In this document: in pieces, positions 1-6,548 of the stretch
Numbering within the stretch: position 1 is the stretch's first letter
How the letters are laid out: every line of letters begins with the position of its first letter
Program-made: the position numbers and the translations under genes
The notes under the pieces: generated by a model
Database searches by the model: none
What the model was told of the DNA's origin: nothing
Seen by the model: the letters and a program-made list of their open reading frames with translations, nothing else
Assembly: GCA_017302775.1 (NCBI GenBank)
Contig: JAFLDC010000155.1
Span: 1-6,548, forward strand
Length of the DNA: 6,548 bases
Direction: 5' to 3'
From: Sphingomonadales bacterium
GTDB taxonomy: Bacteria > Pseudomonadota > Alphaproteobacteria > Sphingomonadales > Sphingomonadaceae

Positions 1-174
1 GCCGAACGCCGCCCCCCGCCGCGCATGACGATTGCCTGGCTGGGCGATACGGCCCGTTATCGCCATACGCTCGACCTGCTCTATCAGGCGCGGCACAACG
101 GTTCGGCGCTGACAATCCTCCCATCTCATTGCGCTGCATCGGCCTGCGCGTTCGGGCAAGGCGATGAACTCTAG
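1..174 (+). CDS. 3' end of an unidentified gene, possibly an MBL-fold hydrolase (partial)
   Basis: The reading frame is open from the left edge to a TAG at 172-174 and gives the last 57 residues of a protein, ending GQGDEL. Its stop lies 11 bases inside the next gene, the same packing seen at the other junctions of this operon, which supports it being real. The visible part has a helix-like stretch (RYRHTLDLLYQARH) followed by a hydrophobic strand and a PSH motif (LTILPSH). This resembles the C-terminal end of metallo-beta-lactamase-fold hydrolases, in which a late strand ends in a histidine. MBL-fold genes also occur beside F390 synthetase-related genes as far as I recall. Both points are weak, so the family is a guess. 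A Met codon at 25-27 could be an internal start, but no ribosome binding site precedes it, and a C-terminal fragment is more likely. Confidence 0.5.
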   Translation, partial: AERRPPPRMTIAWLGDTARYRHTLDLLYQARHNGSALTILPSHCAASACAFGQGDEL

Positions 175-1393
175 CAACGTCGTGGCCGCATGGTGGCGAA
201 CGCGGCGGGCGCTGCACATGGCACCGGCGCAGCTCAAACGGCAACGTGAACGGCGGTGGCACAACCTGCAACCGGCACTGGCGCGTACACCGGCCCTTGC
301 GGACCTGGCGGGCCAGCCGCTTGAAGCGTTCCCGGTGACGGAGCTTGCCGAACTGCGGAACGATTACGGTCTATGGAACAGCCTGGGGCTTAGCGATGGC
401 GCGTTGCGGGCCATGGCCAATCGCGCCGAAACCGGCGAGCCAGGCGAGGAAATTTCAGCAGGATGGTCCAGTGGCAGCAGCGGCGAACAGCGCGGGCTGT
501 TTGTGTCTGGCCCAGCCGAACGCGCCGAATATCTGGGGCAAAGCCTAGCCCGGCTGCTGCCGCTTCGCGCGGTACTGCGCGGGCAGCGCCTTGCGCTGCA
601 TCTGCGGGCCAGCAACACGCTGTATAACAGCGTTGCCCGCCGGCATTTCGCCTTTACGCACTTTCCGCTGGATGCCGCACCCGACCAGACCGCAGCCGCC
701 TTGCAGCACTATGCGCCAACGATCCTGATCGCACCGCCACACCGCCTGCTCGCAATGGCGCAAGGCGGCATTCGCCTGCCGGGGTTGCGCCATCTGTTCT
801 GCGGAAGCGAGCCGTTGAGCGAGGCCGAGCGGGCCTTCATCGCCGACTTCTTTCATCTCCACCCGCGCCACATCTATCAGGCCACCGAAGGATTTCTGGG
901 CGCTGACTGCGCAATGGGCAGGTTACACCTTAACGATCACGTTCTGGACATCCGTTTGGAACAGGTTGCCGGCACGTCCGGCTTCCGTCCCATCATTACC
1001 GACTTGTGCCGGACCAGCCAGCCCATCGTGCGGGTGCGCGGCGACGATTATCTGGAGCTTGACTCCCGGCCGTGCCCGTGTGGGTTCGCGGGGCGCGTCA
1101 TCGCTCCGATCCAGGGCCGGGTCGGCGACATCTGGCAGCTGGATGGTCGTATGGTGACCCCGCCGCAAATCGTCGCAGCGCTGGACCCGGTACTGGGTGC
1201 CGGGCAGCAGTGGCAGGCAATCGCCTCGGCAGAGGGGATCACCTTGCGCGTCGCATCCCATTGCCCCGCGGTCCTTGCCGAGCCTGCAACCCAAGCGCTT
1301 TCGGCGCTGTGCCGCAAGCCTGTCAGGACGGCACTCGACTTGCCAGCGTGGACAGGCCCGAAGCGCCGCCGAGTAGTATGGTCCCATGGCTGA
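164..1393 (+). CDS. Adenylate-forming enzyme, PaaK / F390 synthetase-related family
   Basis: A 409-residue protein expected to activate a carboxylic acid as an acyl-adenylate with ATP, in the cytoplasm. Visible motifs: the Ser/Gly-rich phosphate-binding loop SSGSSGEQRG at about 102-111, the core stretch LFCGSEPLSE at 211-220, the A5-type motif YQATEG at 238-243 (standing for YGxTE), and CPCG at 304-307 followed by IQGRVGD at 316-322, the arrangement of PaaK and coenzyme F390 synthetase-like proteins. The length fits the F390 synthetase-related subgroup, and there is no carrier domain. The C-terminus is basic (TGPKRRRVV). The chosen ATG overlaps the upstream stop by 11 bases; a second Met at residue 19 is possible, but the longer start keeps the basic N-terminal helix usual in this group. 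It overlaps the ATP-grasp gene by 8 bases. The substrate is unknown: family members act on aryl or fatty acids or cofactor F420, and nothing here decides among them. Confidence 0.88.
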   Translation: MNSSNVVAAWWRTRRALHMAPAQLKRQRERRWHNLQPALARTPALADLAGQPLEAFPVTELAELRNDYGLWNSLGLSDGALRAMANRAETGEPGEEISAGWSSGSSGEQRGLFVSGPAERAEYLGQSLARLLPLRAVLRGQRLALHLRASNTLYNSVARRHFAFTHFPLDAAPDQTAAALQHYAPTILIAPPHRLLAMAQGGIRLPGLRHLFCGSEPLSEAERAFIADFFHLHPRHIYQATEGFLGADCAMGRLHLNDHVLDIRLEQVAGTSGFRPIITDLCRTSQPIVRVRGDDYLELDSRPCPCGFAGRVIAPIQGRVGDIWQLDGRMVTPPQIVAALDPVLGAGQQWQAIASAEGITLRVASHCPAVLAEPATQALSALCRKPVRTALDLPAWTGPKRRRVVWSHG

Positions 1394-2549
1394 CCGGGTG
1401 TTGATAACGGGGGCTCGCTCCGCTGCAGCGCTCGATCTGGCGCGCGATTTCGCAGCCGCCGGGTGGGAACCGCATCTTGCCGACAGTGTCCCTTCAGCAA
1501 TGGTGCGCTGGTCATCGCTCGCCCATCAGGTGCATCGCTATCCGGCGCCGCGCCAGCAGGGCAAGGCCTTTCAGACCCGGATCGCTGAAATGCAGGATGA
1601 GCACGACTTCGCCCTGATCGTGCCATCGTGCGAGGAGGTGTTTCATCTTGCCGCTCCATCGCTTCACCGTATTCTCGGCACGCGGCTTTTCGCCCCGCAA
1701 CTGCCCCTGCTACGCACTTTGCATGACAAGCTGGCGTTCGCCCATACTGCCGCTCAACTCGGGTTGCAGGCGCCTGAGAGCCATCCGATCGACCAGCCGG
1801 AGGATCTGGGAAAATTCCTGGGAGACAGCCACCAATGGGTGTTCAAGCCGCGTTTCAGCCGATTTGGCGACAAGGCGCTGATCGCACCCTCAGCCGATCG
1901 GGTCGAACAGCTTGCCGCCTCCCATGTCGCGGGATGGCTGGCACAGCGCTGTATAGGCGGCGAAGAAGCCTGTTTTCACGCCGTTGCACATAACGGCCGC
2001 CTGATCGGCTTCGCGGCCTATGGCTCTGACTGGCGGCTGGGCGGCGGTGCACGGTTCGCCTTCGAGCCGCTGTCTGCCGCACGCAGCGCAGCGTTGCGGG
2101 ACATTGCGGAGCGGCTGGCGGTCGGTGCCGCGATCCACGGACAATTCGCTTGCGACGTGATGTTTGACCCTGCGGAAGTCCCTTACCTGCTGGAATGCAA
2201 CCCTCGTGCAACCAGTGGCATTCATCTGCTCTGCGGCACCGGCCAGCTTGCCCGGGGGATGGCAGACGGATCGACCATGCCGCCCAACATTACCCAGACA
2301 GCGTTCCTTGGTCCGGCGATGGTATTGTTCGGCCTGCCACAAGCACTGATCCGCGGTACTCTGCGGGAATGGCGCATCTGCTGGAAAGCCGGTCGCGATG
2401 TCATCAGCAGGCCGGGTGACCGCGCTCCGCTGCTGGGGGCCATGCTTGACGCGGCGCGGTTCACCCTTAACGGCTGGGCGCATGGAATTTCAACCAATGC
2501 CGCGACCACCCGCGACATGGAATGGAACGGCGAGGAGCTGGACGAATGA
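1386..2549 (+). CDS. ATP-grasp family carboxylate ligase
   Basis: A 387-residue cytoplasmic enzyme expected to activate a carboxylate as an acyl-phosphate and join it to an amine, thiol or other nucleophile. It begins with a Rossmann-like pre-ATP-grasp domain (VLITGARSAAALDLA, 5-19). Next come the DK pair at 114-115 and Lys154 in WVFKPRFSRFG, both typical nucleotide contacts, the hinge-like QRCIGGEE at 187-194, and the metal-binding set Asp247 plus Glu260 and Asn262 in LLECNPR. The 120-residue tail after the fold is rich in helices and ends with a TTRDMEWNGE motif that I recall from other uncharacterised ATP-grasp proteins. The start is firm: an in-frame TAG lies at 1374-1376 and the ATG at 1386 is the first start after it, overlapping the previous gene by 8 bases with no strong ribosome binding site, so coupled translation is likely. 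The substrates are unknown. Working beside an adenylating enzyme, it may form an amide or ester bond on the same product. Confidence 0.9.
   Translation: MADRVLITGARSAAALDLARDFAAAGWEPHLADSVPSAMVRWSSLAHQVHRYPAPRQQGKAFQTRIAEMQDEHDFALIVPSCEEVFHLAAPSLHRILGTRLFAPQLPLLRTLHDKLAFAHTAAQLGLQAPESHPIDQPEDLGKFLGDSHQWVFKPRFSRFGDKALIAPSADRVEQLAASHVAGWLAQRCIGGEEACFHAVAHNGRLIGFAAYGSDWRLGGGARFAFEPLSAARSAALRDIAERLAVGAAIHGQFACDVMFDPAEVPYLLECNPRATSGIHLLCGTGQLARGMADGSTMPPNITQTAFLGPAMVLFGLPQALIRGTLREWRICWKAGRDVISRPGDRAPLLGAMLDAARFTLNGWAHGISTNAATTRDMEWNGEELDE
2532..2537 (+). promoter_or_regulatory. Ribosome binding site of the Rieske oxygenase gene
   Basis: GAGGAG lies 8 bases before the ATG at 2546, inside the end of the ATP-grasp gene. 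This strong match to the Shine-Dalgarno sequence decides between the two possible starts: the ATG at 2522 comes before it and would add eight residues (MERRGAGR) that do not look like part of the family. Confidence 0.75.
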
Positions 2550-3556
2550 CCTTTCCGGCTAACATTCGTGATGGCTGGCACATCGTCGCCTTGTCAAAGG
2601 ACCTACCCGTCGGGGCGGTGCGCCAGATCCTGCTGTGCGACACGCCGATTGCTTTGTTTCGCGGGGCCGGCGAGCTGGGGGCACTTGTCGACCGCTGCCC
2701 GCATCGCAACTATCCGCTGTCACAAGGGCGGGTGTACAACGGCGGCCTGGAATGCCCCTATCATGGCTGGCGCTTTTCCGCCGATGGCACTTGCCAGGAA
2801 GTGCCTGGTTGCCCCGCCGCCTCGTTGGACAGCCGGCTCAAGGCTCAGCCACTGCGCGTGGCCGAGCGCCATGGGGCGATCTTCGTCGCCCTGTCCCAGC
2901 AGGCTCCCCCCGAACCACCGCTGCCGCCGGACTTCGGGAATCCCGATCTCGACCACTTCTGGTGGCAGCAGGGAACATGGCAAGGGCGCGCCTTCGATGC
3001 GATTGAGAACGTGATGGATCCGTTCCACACCAACCACCTGCACCATGGCTTCATCCGCCGTCGCGACAAACGCCTGCCCGTCAATCTGATCGTCACCAGC
3101 CACGGCGACGGGATCGATATGGCAATCGAACAGACCCAGCCGGATCTGGGCCTGATGTCACGGTTCCTTGAGCGGGACCGGCAGCGCAGCGTTTCGCGCT
3201 ACTATCCGCCCACCATCGTCCAGGCCCGCTGGGAAGGGAAAACCCAGCTGACGCTGTGCGTCACTGCCATATTTACCCCTGCCACTGCCGGCACCTTCAC
3301 GCCTTTCGCGCGCTTTTCGACACCAAAGGGGTTGGCCCCCGGCTGGCTCAAACAGGCGGCGATCCGCTTGTTCCTTGGGCCGGTGGTTGCGCAGGACCGG
3401 CGCGCCTTGGCGGGCCAGCATGACGTCATGACGCGGTTCGGCCATCCGCAGTTTGTGTCGGGGCCTGGCGACATCCTGGGCGGCCGCCTGCATCAGCTGT
3501 GGAAGGGCGAGCGACTGGAACCCGGCACGGATCCGGCGATCGAGGCCCAGCTTTGA
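2546..3556 (+). CDS. Rieske [2Fe-2S] non-haem iron oxygenase, VanA-like
   Basis: A 336-residue oxygenase component that would use electrons from a reductase and O2 to hydroxylate or demethylate its substrate. The N-terminal Rieske domain has both cluster motifs, CPH (Cys51, His53) and CPYH (Cys70, His73), spaced as expected. The catalytic domain has NVMDPFHTNHLHH at 155-167, giving Asp158, His161 and His166 as the D-x2-H-x4-H bridge and iron ligands. Asp274 in VAQDRRALAGQ is the likely third iron ligand, placed as in VanA-type enzymes. The length fits VanA-type single-subunit alpha oxygenases rather than the larger dioxygenase alpha chains with beta partners. The ATG overlaps the ATP-grasp stop as ATGA. 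No ferredoxin or reductase gene follows, so electrons must come from a partner coded elsewhere. It is the last gene of the operon and may modify the product of the two ligases. The substrate is unknown. Confidence 0.93.
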   Translation: MTFPANIRDGWHIVALSKDLPVGAVRQILLCDTPIALFRGAGELGALVDRCPHRNYPLSQGRVYNGGLECPYHGWRFSADGTCQEVPGCPAASLDSRLKAQPLRVAERHGAIFVALSQQAPPEPPLPPDFGNPDLDHFWWQQGTWQGRAFDAIENVMDPFHTNHLHHGFIRRRDKRLPVNLIVTSHGDGIDMAIEQTQPDLGLMSRFLERDRQRSVSRYYPPTIVQARWEGKTQLTLCVTAIFTPATAGTFTPFARFSTPKGLAPGWLKQAAIRLFLGPVVAQDRRALAGQHDVMTRFGHPQFVSGPGDILGGRLHQLWKGERLEPGTDPAIEAQL

Positions 3557-3566
3557 GGCCGTGCCA

Positions 3567-4019
3567 CTAACCTGGCAGCTGTCCCGTCTGCCGCAGCGCC
3601 TCGCCCAGGGCGAGCGCCGCTGAGGACGCAAGGTTCATCGATCGAACCTGCGGCAACATCGGAATCCGCACCCTCGCTGCGCAAACCTCCGCCACCGAAG
3701 CCGGGACACCGCCGCTCTCCTTGCCGAACAGCAGGACATCGTCGGGCCGGAACGTGAAATCATAGATCGATTGGCTGCCTTTGGTTGTAAACAGTACCAA
3801 TCGCTGACTGCCGACGGCATCCTGCAAGGCCGTGAAATCGGCATGACGGGCCAAGGTAACGTGATCGATGTAATCCATCGCCGCACGCCGCACCCGGCGG
3901 TCATCCCAGGCAAAGCCGAAGGGTTCAATCAGGTCAACCGGCGTGCCCAGGCAAGCGCCCAAGCGCAGCACCGCACCTACGTTCCCCGCGATTTCCGGCT
4001 CAAACAAAGCTATCCTCAT
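3567..4019 (-). CDS. trmL: tRNA (cytidine(34)-2'-O)-methyltransferase TrmL
   Basis: A 150-residue SPOUT-class methyltransferase that uses S-adenosylmethionine to methylate the 2'-O of the wobble base (position 34) in certain tRNA-Leu isoacceptors. It is nearly the same length as the E. coli enzyme (about 157 residues). All family motifs are present: EPEIAGNVGAVLRL (7-20), EPFGFAWDD (32-40), RRAAMDY (44-50), LLFGKESGGVP (96-106) and the knot motif RIPMLPQVRSMNLASS (118-133) with Ser127 and Asn129. The start is fixed because an in-frame stop lies 24 bases upstream with no other start codon between. No clear Shine-Dalgarno sequence is seen. It lies 47 bases after the transporter gene on the same strand and ends 10 bases from the convergent Rieske gene. 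It is a housekeeping gene with no evident link to either neighbouring module. Confidence 0.97.
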   Translation of the reverse strand: MRIALFEPEIAGNVGAVLRLGACLGTPVDLIEPFGFAWDDRRVRRAAMDYIDHVTLARHADFTALQDAVGSQRLVLFTTKGSQSIYDFTFRPDDVLLFGKESGGVPASVAEVCAARVRIPMLPQVRSMNLASSAALALGEALRQTGQLPG

Positions 4020-4066
4020 GGCAGCTGATTGGCCTGCGATGGCTCAGCGCGCAACCCTGCAGCCCG
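4020..4066 (-). other. Transporter-trmL intergenic gap
   Basis: These 47 bases are the longest stretch without a gene. I see no convincing promoter, hairpin terminator with a T-run, or Shine-Dalgarno sequence for trmL. Either trmL is read through from the sugar-use genes or it has a promoter too weak to recognise by eye. Confidence 0.4.
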
Positions 4067-5341
4067 TTATCCCAGATCAGTTCTGCGACCCATATTCCTG
4101 AGGCTGGCCAGACTGAACACTGCGAATGTCACGATCACCCCATAGGCGAAAGCAGGAATAATGAACGCGCTCGACAAGCCGGTCGTATCTGCGCTTAGCG
4201 CCACCAGATAGGGGATCACCGCTCCGAATGAAATTGCCAGGACCAGCAGTCCCGATGTCGCGCTTCGCGAAACGCCTGACCGTTCCAGCGTCAGCGTAAA
4301 GATCGTTGGAAACATGATCGAATTGAACAGGCCGATCGCCAGAGCGGCCACGCCCGATACCCAGCCCTGTTCGGCAAAGGCTGCCAGGCACAGCAACATC
4401 GCCGCGACTGCACAGACGCACAACAACTTCGCTGCTTCTACGCGGGTAAGCAGGATCGTGCCGACGATGCGCCCGATCAGTGCACCGCCCCAATAGAGAT
4501 TGGCGAGATAGAACCCGGCCTGCTCCAGCGGCAGGCCGAGAATCGACTGCTGGTGAAGGAAGGTTATCATGATCGACCCGATCGAAACCTCGGCGCCCAC
4601 ATAGAGTCCGATCGAAAGCGCACCAAACAGCGCCCAGCGCGAGCGAAGGGCATCGAGCACCGAACCGCTGCTGCGTATCGGCTCGCGGATGACCGCGTCA
4701 GCCACACGGCGACGCTGTAGAAACAAAAACAGCCCCAGCACGAGCAGCACCGCTGCCATGGACCCAAAGGCGCCGCTGACCGCCCCCAGCACTTCATGGC
4801 GCTCGGCAGCGTTGCGAATGGTGCCCTGCCCGGCTGCCATTACCTTGTCACCCAGCATGATCGACGCACCATAGTTGACGCCAATGACCACTCCGAGCGA
4901 GTTGAAGCTCTGCGCGAAATTGAGCCGGAAGTGGCTGGTTTCAGTCGGCCCCAGTGCCGCAGCGAGCGGGTTTGCCGACACCTGCAGCGTCGTGATCCCC
5001 AATGCCAGAACGAACATGGCCGCCAGGACCGCCGGATAGGAATGCTGCGCAAGTCCCAGTCGCACCAGCAAACACCCTGCCACCATGGTGCCGAGCGCGA
5101 CGACGATGGTATTAGCGGCCCCGATCCGGTTGCCAAGCGACGCCGCTGGAAACGACATCACCCCGTTCGCCAGAAAACTGACCAGTTGAATCTGCAAAGC
5201 TTGGGAATAGCTGAGATCGAATGCCGCACGCAGGGCGACAATAAGCGGATCATTGTTCGACGATACGAAACCCCACGCGAAGAACAGCGCAGCAACCGCA
5301 ACAAATGCGCCGGAAATGCCCAGCAGCTTCAGGCGGTCCAT
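4067..5341 (-). CDS. MFS sugar transporter, fucose/glucose-galactose permease (FHS) family
   Basis: A 424-residue inner-membrane protein with about twelve hydrophobic segments and a polar central loop (about 210-233, RRRVADAVIREPIRSS), the usual layout of the major facilitator superfamily. FHS-family marks are FFAWGFVSSNNDPLI (20-34) with the membrane acid Asp31, LQVSANP (119-125), and LGPTETSHFRLNFAQ (130-144) followed by SFNSLG. In E. coli FucP the position of Gln120 is, by my alignment, Glu135 (LETAANP), which takes part in proton coupling; Gln is what I recall from the GluP glucose/galactose branch, so a hexose other than fucose is the better guess. The gene starts 12 bases after the GH30 stop, without a strong ribosome binding site, so the two are probably cotranscribed and the transporter likely imports the sugar the hydrolase releases. 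The exact substrate and coupling ion are not decided by sequence. Confidence 0.91.
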   Translation of the reverse strand: MDRLKLLGISGAFVAVAALFFAWGFVSSNNDPLIVALRAAFDLSYSQALQIQLVSFLANGVMSFPAASLGNRIGAANTIVVALGTMVAGCLLVRLGLAQHSYPAVLAAMFVLALGITTLQVSANPLAAALGPTETSHFRLNFAQSFNSLGVVIGVNYGASIMLGDKVMAAGQGTIRNAAERHEVLGAVSGAFGSMAAVLLVLGLFLFLQRRRVADAVIREPIRSSGSVLDALRSRWALFGALSIGLYVGAEVSIGSIMITFLHQQSILGLPLEQAGFYLANLYWGGALIGRIVGTILLTRVEAAKLLCVCAVAAMLLCLAAFAEQGWVSGVAALAIGLFNSIMFPTIFTLTLERSGVSRSATSGLLVLAISFGAVIPYLVALSADTTGLSSAFIIPAFAYGVIVTFAVFSLASLRNMGRRTDLG

Positions 5342-5353
5342 CGTCTCAGTCCG

Positions 5354-6548
5354 TCAGGTTGGGTGCCAGACGAACGTCACAACCTCACCGCCCGGCACGG
5401 TGGTACGAAACCGGGTAGTGCCAGCTTTTGCAGTCAGCGGCAATTCGCGGGGCAGTGTGTTGTGAACCAGCAGAACCAGCGTGCCGTCCACATTGCGCAG
5501 CACGACTGACTTCAGTCCCGCCGCCCCGCCGTTGCTGCGCTGCACCCGTGCCCCGGGCCGGGCAAAGCGGCTGATCTGTCCCAGCACATAGTATTCGACG
5601 TTGCGCGTTATGGCCCGGGTCTGGCGGTCGATCGTCACCACACCGCGACAATTCCCGCAACCGCCCAGATGCGGCCCGGCCTGATCGTCCAGCGCCATGT
5701 TCCACAGGATCACCCCGCGCCCGCCAGCACGAAGGGTTGCGATGATCAGGTTGTCCGTCATCCACCCCAGCGTACCGCCCCAATCCGGCGCCCAAGCGCC
5801 CCCCGAACATTCGTCTGGATGGGCGGCCTTCACCTGCCGCATCACCGCGGCATCCCCACCATAACAGTGCCAGGCGACGCCGCTGACATATTTGCGGGCA
5901 TCCGGGTCAGCCAAGACAGCCAGCGGCTGCTCTGGCTTGTCCCAATTGTGATCCCATTCCAGAATGCCGACTTCGTCACGGCGCGCAGCGAGGGCAGGGC
6001 CGAGATGTTTGCCGATGAATTCGGCGCGTTCGGATGACCCTGCCCGCATCCCCGGATAGTCGGCCGGTTCGAAGTCGGGCTCATTCTGCATCGAGACATA
6101 GCGGACCGGCAAACCGGCTGCGGCCATGCCATCAAGATAGCGTACAAAATAGCGGGCATAGGCGCCTTGATGTTCGGGTTTGAGGTGGCCTCGGACAAGA
6201 CTCCCGCTCGTTTTCATCCAACCCGGCGCGCTCCAGGGACTGGCCATAATCACGAGTCCCGGATTGACCCGCTTCGCCGCCCTAAGCGCCGGGATCTGCG
6301 CCATCTTGACCCGATCCATCGTGAACCCGCGCAAACCGGGGTCAGTCTGTCCCGCGGGGAGGTCATTCAAACTGTAGTGCTCTGCCGAGAAGTCGGATGC
6401 GCCAATCGGGACGCGGATGAAGCTCAGACCAAGCCCGCCGGTGTGGAACAGTTCCCGAAACAGGCGATCGCGTTCAGGCCGGCGCAGGACGTTCGGGAAC
6501 AGATGCGCCGAAGCATCCGTAAACGCCGCACCGAACCCGACAATCGCC
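5354..6548 (-). CDS. Glycoside hydrolase family 30 (glucosylceramidase-like), N-terminus missing at window edge
   Basis: A retaining beta-glycosidase in a TIM barrel with a C-terminal beta-sandwich. The frame is open without a stop to the right edge, giving 397 residues; the TTG at 6368-6370 is internal, because the upstream codons carry conserved GH30 sequence: GFGAAFTDASA (4-14, numbered from the edge) and RVPIGASDFS (45-54). Then follow SPWSAPGWMK (103-112), QNEP (154-157) with the acid/base Glu156, HCYGGD (227-232), the predicted nucleophile Glu246 in DECSGG, WNMALD, and a CGNC pair (Cys297, Cys300). It ends VVTFVWHPT, as the beta-sandwich should. Only the start, including any signal peptide, lies beyond the window. 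Known family activities include beta-glucosidase, glucosylceramidase and beta-1,6-glucanase; the substrate here is open. Oddity: about six residues seem to be missing just before the nucleophile, which may affect activity. The sugar transporter gene follows after 12 bases. Confidence 0.93.
   Translation of the reverse strand, partial: AIVGFGAAFTDASAHLFPNVLRRPERDRLFRELFHTGGLGLSFIRVPIGASDFSAEHYSLNDLPAGQTDPGLRGFTMDRVKMAQIPALRAAKRVNPGLVIMASPWSAPGWMKTSGSLVRGHLKPEHQGAYARYFVRYLDGMAAAGLPVRYVSMQNEPDFEPADYPGMRAGSSERAEFIGKHLGPALAARRDEVGILEWDHNWDKPEQPLAVLADPDARKYVSGVAWHCYGGDAAVMRQVKAAHPDECSGGAWAPDWGGTLGWMTDNLIIATLRAGGRGVILWNMALDDQAGPHLGGCGNCRGVVTIDRQTRAITRNVEYYVLGQISRFARPGARVQRSNGGAAGLKSVVLRNVDGTLVLLVHNTLPRELPLTAKAGTTRFRTTVPGGEVVTFVWHPT

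Noticed and set aside
1048..1659. 203-codon open frame on the minus strand across the adenylate-forming / ATP-grasp junction
   Set aside because: It lies antisense to two genes with clear family motifs. Its product is rich in Arg, Pro and Ser with no recognisable fold, as expected for a shadow frame in high-GC DNA.
2522..2545. Earlier ATG start for the Rieske gene
   Set aside because: The strong GAGGAG at 2532-2537 lies after this ATG and 8 bases before the ATG at 2546, which also forms the usual ATGA overlap with the preceding stop.
3524..3565. Inverted repeat GGCACGG / CCGTGCC as a terminator between the convergent units
   Set aside because: The stem is only 7 bp with a 28-base loop, lies mostly inside the Rieske coding end and has no T-run. 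A match of this size is expected by chance in GC-rich DNA.
4796..5509. 237-codon open frame on the plus strand opposite the transporter and the GH30 end
   Set aside because: The product is very rich in Arg, Gln and His without motifs, and it is antisense to two well-supported genes; it is a GC-driven shadow.
6368..6370. TTG as the start of the GH30 gene
   Set aside because: The 59 codons upstream to the window edge are in frame, have no stop and carry conserved GH30 sequence, so this codon encodes an internal Leu.

Overview
The window is high-GC, densely packed bacterial DNA, most likely from an alphaproteobacterium of the Sphingomonadales. That guess rests on the GC-rich codon use, the mix of genes and the look of the TrmL and GH30 proteins; no taxonomic marker gene is present. 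Two transcription units converge near 3556-3567. I see no tRNA or rRNA genes, insertion sequences, CRISPR arrays or phage genes, and no gene-free stretch longer than 47 bases.

Plus strand, 1-3556: four genes whose ends overlap (by 11, 8 and 4 bases), so they are almost certainly one translationally coupled operon. They are the 3' end of an unidentified gene (possibly a metallo-beta-lactamase-fold hydrolase), an adenylate-forming enzyme of the PaaK / coenzyme F390 synthetase-related type, an ATP-grasp carboxylate ligase, and a VanA-like Rieske non-haem iron oxygenase. Two ATP-dependent carboxylate-activating enzymes next to an oxygenase look like part of a biosynthetic or tailoring pathway for a small molecule or lipid. 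The product cannot be read from this window and the operon starts upstream of it.

Minus strand, 6548-3567: a GH30 glycoside hydrolase (its N-terminus lies beyond the right edge), then 12 bases later a sugar transporter of the fucose/glucose-galactose permease (FHS) branch of the MFS, then after 47 bases the housekeeping tRNA methyltransferase gene trmL. The first two form a glycan-use module: one cleaves a glycoside and the other imports the sugar.

The two observations most worth following up are the compact adenylase / ATP-grasp / Rieske operon of unknown product, and the GH30 enzyme, which appears to lack about six residues directly before its predicted catalytic nucleophile.
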